From: Bacteroidota bacterium
GTDB taxonomy: Bacteria; Bacteroidota; Ignavibacteria; Ignavibacteriales; Ignavibacteriaceae
Length of the DNA: 8,895 nucleotides
NCBI GenBank assembly: GCA_024278655.1
Contig: JAJRSV010000398.1
Span: 1-8,895 of the forward strand
Direction of reading: 5' to 3'
Position numbers and translations under genes: made by a program. Numbering within the stretch: position 1 is the stretch's first letter; each line of letters starts with the position of its first letter. Below the pieces are notes generated by a model. It was not told the DNA's origin and did not search any database. It saw only the letters and a list, made by a program, of their open reading frames with translations. Shown piece by piece: positions 7,301-8,895 of this stretch.

Positions 7301-7920
7301 GACCGATTAACTTACTTGCTTACTCCGAATTCGAGGAAGAAAGACAGCGGCTTGAATTTTTAACGAAGCAGAGAGACGACCTGCACGAATCGGAAAAAGA
7401 TATTGCAAAAACCATTGAAGAAATAAATACAACAGCACAGGAAAAATTCCTGGATACGTTTGAAAAAATCCGCGGACACTTTGTGGAAATTTTCAGGAGC
7501 TTGTTTAATCCGGGTGACGAGGCAGATTTACGATTGGAAGAGAGCACCGATCCGCTTGAAGCGAAAATAGAAATAATTGCAAAACCAAAAGGTAAGCGCC
7601 CGACTACAATAGAATCGCTTTCGGGCGGCGAAAAAACATTAACGGCAATCGCATTGCTGTTTGCAATCTATTTGGTTAAACCGAGTCCCTTCTGTATTCT
7701 TGATGAGATAGATGCGCCGCTTGACGATGCTAACATCGACAGGTTTACGAAACTGCTGCACGACTTCAGTACCGACACACAGTTTATCGTAGTTACTCAT
7801 AATAAAAGAACTATGGAAGCTGCGCAAACTATGTACGGCGTTACAATGCAGGAGGAAGGTATTTCGAAACTTGTAAGCGTTATGTTTAACGAAGATTTCG
7901 ACTTCGCTGCTCAAGCGTAA
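4321..7920 (+). CDS. smc: Chromosome segregation protein SMC
   Basis: SMC is a dimeric ABC-type ATPase that organises and segregates the chromosome, usually with the kleisin ScpA and ScpB. The 1199-residue length is normal for the family. The N-terminal head (1 to about 165) has the Walker A GPNGCGKT (31-38) and the conserved EEAAGVKKYK block. A long, highly charged coiled coil follows to about 495. The hinge is about 501-680, starting with GFSKGAKALI (505-514), and carries a basic patch KRKRRIKK at 598-605. The returning coil runs to about 990. The C-terminal head has the LSGGEK signature (1100-1105), Walker B FCILDEID (1124-1131) with E1129 as catalytic base, the D-loop region APLDD, and the switch histidine H1160. 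The start is TTG: an in-frame TAG lies at 4312-4314, the conserved MYLSKLEIFGFKSF begins at 4321, and the next in-frame ATG (4501) would remove Walker A. A weak AGAG (4313-4316) precedes it. It lies 12 bases after the GH2-like gene and 18 before the next, so is probably co-transcribed. scpA and scpB are not in the window. Confidence 0.97.
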   Translation: MYLSKLEIFGFKSFAQKTEIKFNEGITAIVGPNGCGKTNIVDAIRWCLGEQRSNLLRSDKMENVIFNGTQSKKPMGMAEVSLTIVNTKGILPTEYTDVTITRRIFRSGESEYLLNKNLCRLKDITNLFMDTGIGANAYSVIELKMIETILNNKTDERRVMFEEAAGVKKYKHRRRLALRKLEEVKSDLMRVNDIISEVQKKVNSLERQAKKADRYNNLTARLRELELDLSERELALFNRQVKEINAGKEDNLQKKTEVESSINRIADELTELKSSLVEFENLLSEKRQEISAQRERIYSIQNSVSVSNERKNSLSGNINSYTNELAELKDRLTDSYNLIKQSQEEIRKITEEIEVKEAQKRELTEKVERFKVELEERRAELKSKSDKVIEKLKVITNKENELSNLEKALQSKNDSINQLNQKIQDLTNNVAKTVGYIEELNNEKQNVSEKLKESEATYTRKQKEKEELEKQLDELKSDELELRGVLNGLRDKVIFVQNLVDNLEGFSKGAKALIENTGWSEHEAALLADVGTSKPDYRIAVEAALKNNLNNILIESLDDLKKGIAYLKNNEVGKASFYLLNNGHNNNSGFIGKLQNWKRKRRIKKINAVENVLGPVLDFVETEGKWKPYFEKLLMNAVLVEDLDTAFRLSQKYPEFSFATIEGDYIDSSGIIEAGSVPRVDDSIFGRKQLLEELKNEIPEREKELAEVENKIKEVEDKINSIDLKVLSEQGRLLVNDLANIEKQIAQFEFEKKKANDEIETIHNEIHTLASDANEIDNQRIKAADELNALKADKEKSDEELKELENSFAEIEKEYNRITEAFNNENLQLERLNGEKRNLFNKIEQTEKSIEVLKETITKRIDEIKTSKEEIETIDSEIEEKLRELDELKQVQQKLEAEKNEIEEKHGKLRSEINLLEEKQNNLRKQRELISDELHSADIKLNELKMKVESLKEHIQENYSLNLELKEFDDLDEFNFAERREEVMTLKQRIKNLGPINLLAYSEFEEERQRLEFLTKQRDDLHESEKDIAKTIEEINTTAQEKFLDTFEKIRGHFVEIFRSLFNPGDEADLRLEESTDPLEAKIEIIAKPKGKRPTTIESLSGGEKTLTAIALLFAIYLVKPSPFCILDEIDAPLDDANIDRFTKLLHDFSTDTQFIVVTHNKRTMEAAQTMYGVTMQEEGISKLVSVMFNEDFDFAAQA

Positions 7921-7938
7921 GAAACAGCCGTTCAATAT

Positions 7939-8895
7939 ATGCTTAAATGTTTTAACAGAAATTTCTTATCGGCTTCTATATTCATCGTAATTACTGCCAC
8001 ACCGAATTTATTTGCTCAATGGGTTAATAATCCAAATGAAAATGTGATTGTGGTAACGAACATTTTTGATGCTGAAAATTTATCGGCGGTTGAAGATGGA
8101 AACGGCGGTGCTTTTGTGGTTTGGGAAGACACAAAAGAAGCGGTTAACAAAATTTATTTTTCTCACTTCAACGCCGATGGAAAGATAAGTTTAAGAGCGG
8201 ACGGAAAAAGAGTTTCGGTTGCCGGTGGTCCGCAGACAAGTTCAAAAATAATTTACGGTGGCGACGGAACTGCTGTTATTTTGTGGCGCGGTATTGTTAA
8301 CAGCGGCAAGAACGAAATCTTTATTCAGAAAGCAGCATCTAACGGCACGCTGTTGTGGAGCGAAAGAGGATTGCAGATAACGGACAGTCAGGATGAAGTA
8401 AACGACTTTTCGATTGACGTAACCGACAGTGCCGATGTACTCGTAACATACATTGCCAAAGAGAAGGAACTGACAGGCGATTATAAAGTGATGTTTAAGC
8501 AAATAAGTGCAAACGGAATAACAGATACGAATGAAGTTATATTGCACAAATCGAATAACAGGTTGGGAATTACATCCGTTTGTTACGATAATGAAAACGG
8601 TGCGTTTGTTTACTGGCTCGAAAACAAAGAAGGCAAAGCGGTATTGATGCAGCAGCATATTAGTTTGAATGATTTATCGATTAATGATAAACCGTTACTG
8701 GTTTCGGATGCGGAAAAATCAGTTGCTAATTATTCTGTAAGTTCATTCGGTTTGAGCACTGCTTATGTTTGCTGGAAATATGAAAAAGAAGAAAACGTTC
8801 TTCATCAGTCGCTGATAACAGATATGAATGAGTTGTTGTGGAAATCGAATCCGAAGATAGTTGAAAAGGAGAATTACTCGATTAACGATTTAAAA
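7939..8895 (+). CDS. Secreted repeat protein, probable beta-propeller (3' end beyond window)
   Basis: An open frame from ATG 7939 continues for 319 codons to the right edge without a stop. The N-terminus is a signal peptide: basic residues K3 and R7, hydrophobic core about 9-20, likely cleavage after LFA at 26, leaving a mature start QWVNNP. The rest is a repeat: a hydrophobic strand ending in an aromatic residue recurs at FVVW62, VILW116, VLVTY171, FVYW226 and YVCW279, a period of 53-55 residues. Repeats 1 and 2 also share an IYFSHFNADG / IFIQKAASNG strand, and repeat 2 continues with LLWSERGLQIT. This pattern fits beta-propeller blades and resembles secreted proteins frequent in Ignavibacteria and relatives, which often end in a type IX secretion sorting domain; that end is not visible here. 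No catalytic motif is recognised. It follows smc by 18 bases with no clear Shine-Dalgarno, suggesting co-transcription. The specific function is unknown. Confidence 0.85.
   Translation, partial: MLKCFNRNFLSASIFIVITATPNLFAQWVNNPNENVIVVTNIFDAENLSAVEDGNGGAFVVWEDTKEAVNKIYFSHFNADGKISLRADGKRVSVAGGPQTSSKIIYGGDGTAVILWRGIVNSGKNEIFIQKAASNGTLLWSERGLQITDSQDEVNDFSIDVTDSADVLVTYIAKEKELTGDYKVMFKQISANGITDTNEVILHKSNNRLGITSVCYDNENGAFVYWLENKEGKAVLMQQHISLNDLSINDKPLLVSDAEKSVANYSVSSFGLSTAYVCWKYEKEENVLHQSLITDMNELLWKSNPKIVEKENYSINDLK

Noticed and set aside
8242..8658. Minus-strand open frame of 138 codons
   Set aside because: It lies wholly opposite the secreted repeat protein, whose plus-strand frame has a signal peptide and a regular 54-residue period. 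The antisense product has no motif and an unlikely composition.

Overview
The window reads as a chromosomal segment from a member of the Bacteroidota/Chlorobi assemblage, most likely an Ignavibacteria-type bacterium. This is inferred from protein style and not from a marker gene. The clues are the SMC N-terminus (MYLSKLEIFGFKSF) and its ANAYSVIELKMIE block, a secreted repeat protein of the kind common in that group, moderately AT-rich DNA, and weak or absent Shine-Dalgarno sites at several starts. No mobile element, tRNA, rRNA or CRISPR array was seen.

Layout: (1) 1-695, minus strand, is the N-terminal 231 codons of a major facilitator superfamily transporter that runs off the left edge. (2) 696-822 is a short divergent intergenic region that must hold the promoters for the transporter and for the next gene. 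(3) 823-1575 is tpiA, a complete triosephosphate isomerase. (4) 1576-1713 is an intergenic region with the best promoter-like sequence of the window. (5) 1714-4308 encodes an unusual 864-residue envelope protein: a signal peptide, a glycoside hydrolase family 2-like periplasmic part, and a C-terminal membrane part of about six helices that resembles a Yip1-type domain. (6) 4321-7920 encodes a full-length SMC chromosome-organising ATPase that starts at TTG. (7) 7939-8895 is the start of a secreted protein with a regular repeat of about 54 residues, probably a beta-propeller, running off the right edge.

Genes 5-7 lie on one strand with gaps of only 12 and 18 bases, so they are probably co-transcribed, with the candidate promoter at 1646-1674 driving the set. 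tpiA may be separate or may read through into it. Functionally the row is mixed: central glycolysis, an envelope protein with a glycosidase fold, chromosome segregation and a secreted repeat protein. No shared pathway is evident. The most notable item is the GH2-like/membrane fusion: its fold signatures are clear, but the position of the catalytic acid/base glutamate is occupied by threonine, suggesting a carbohydrate-binding, structural or sensory protein, or a much altered enzyme.
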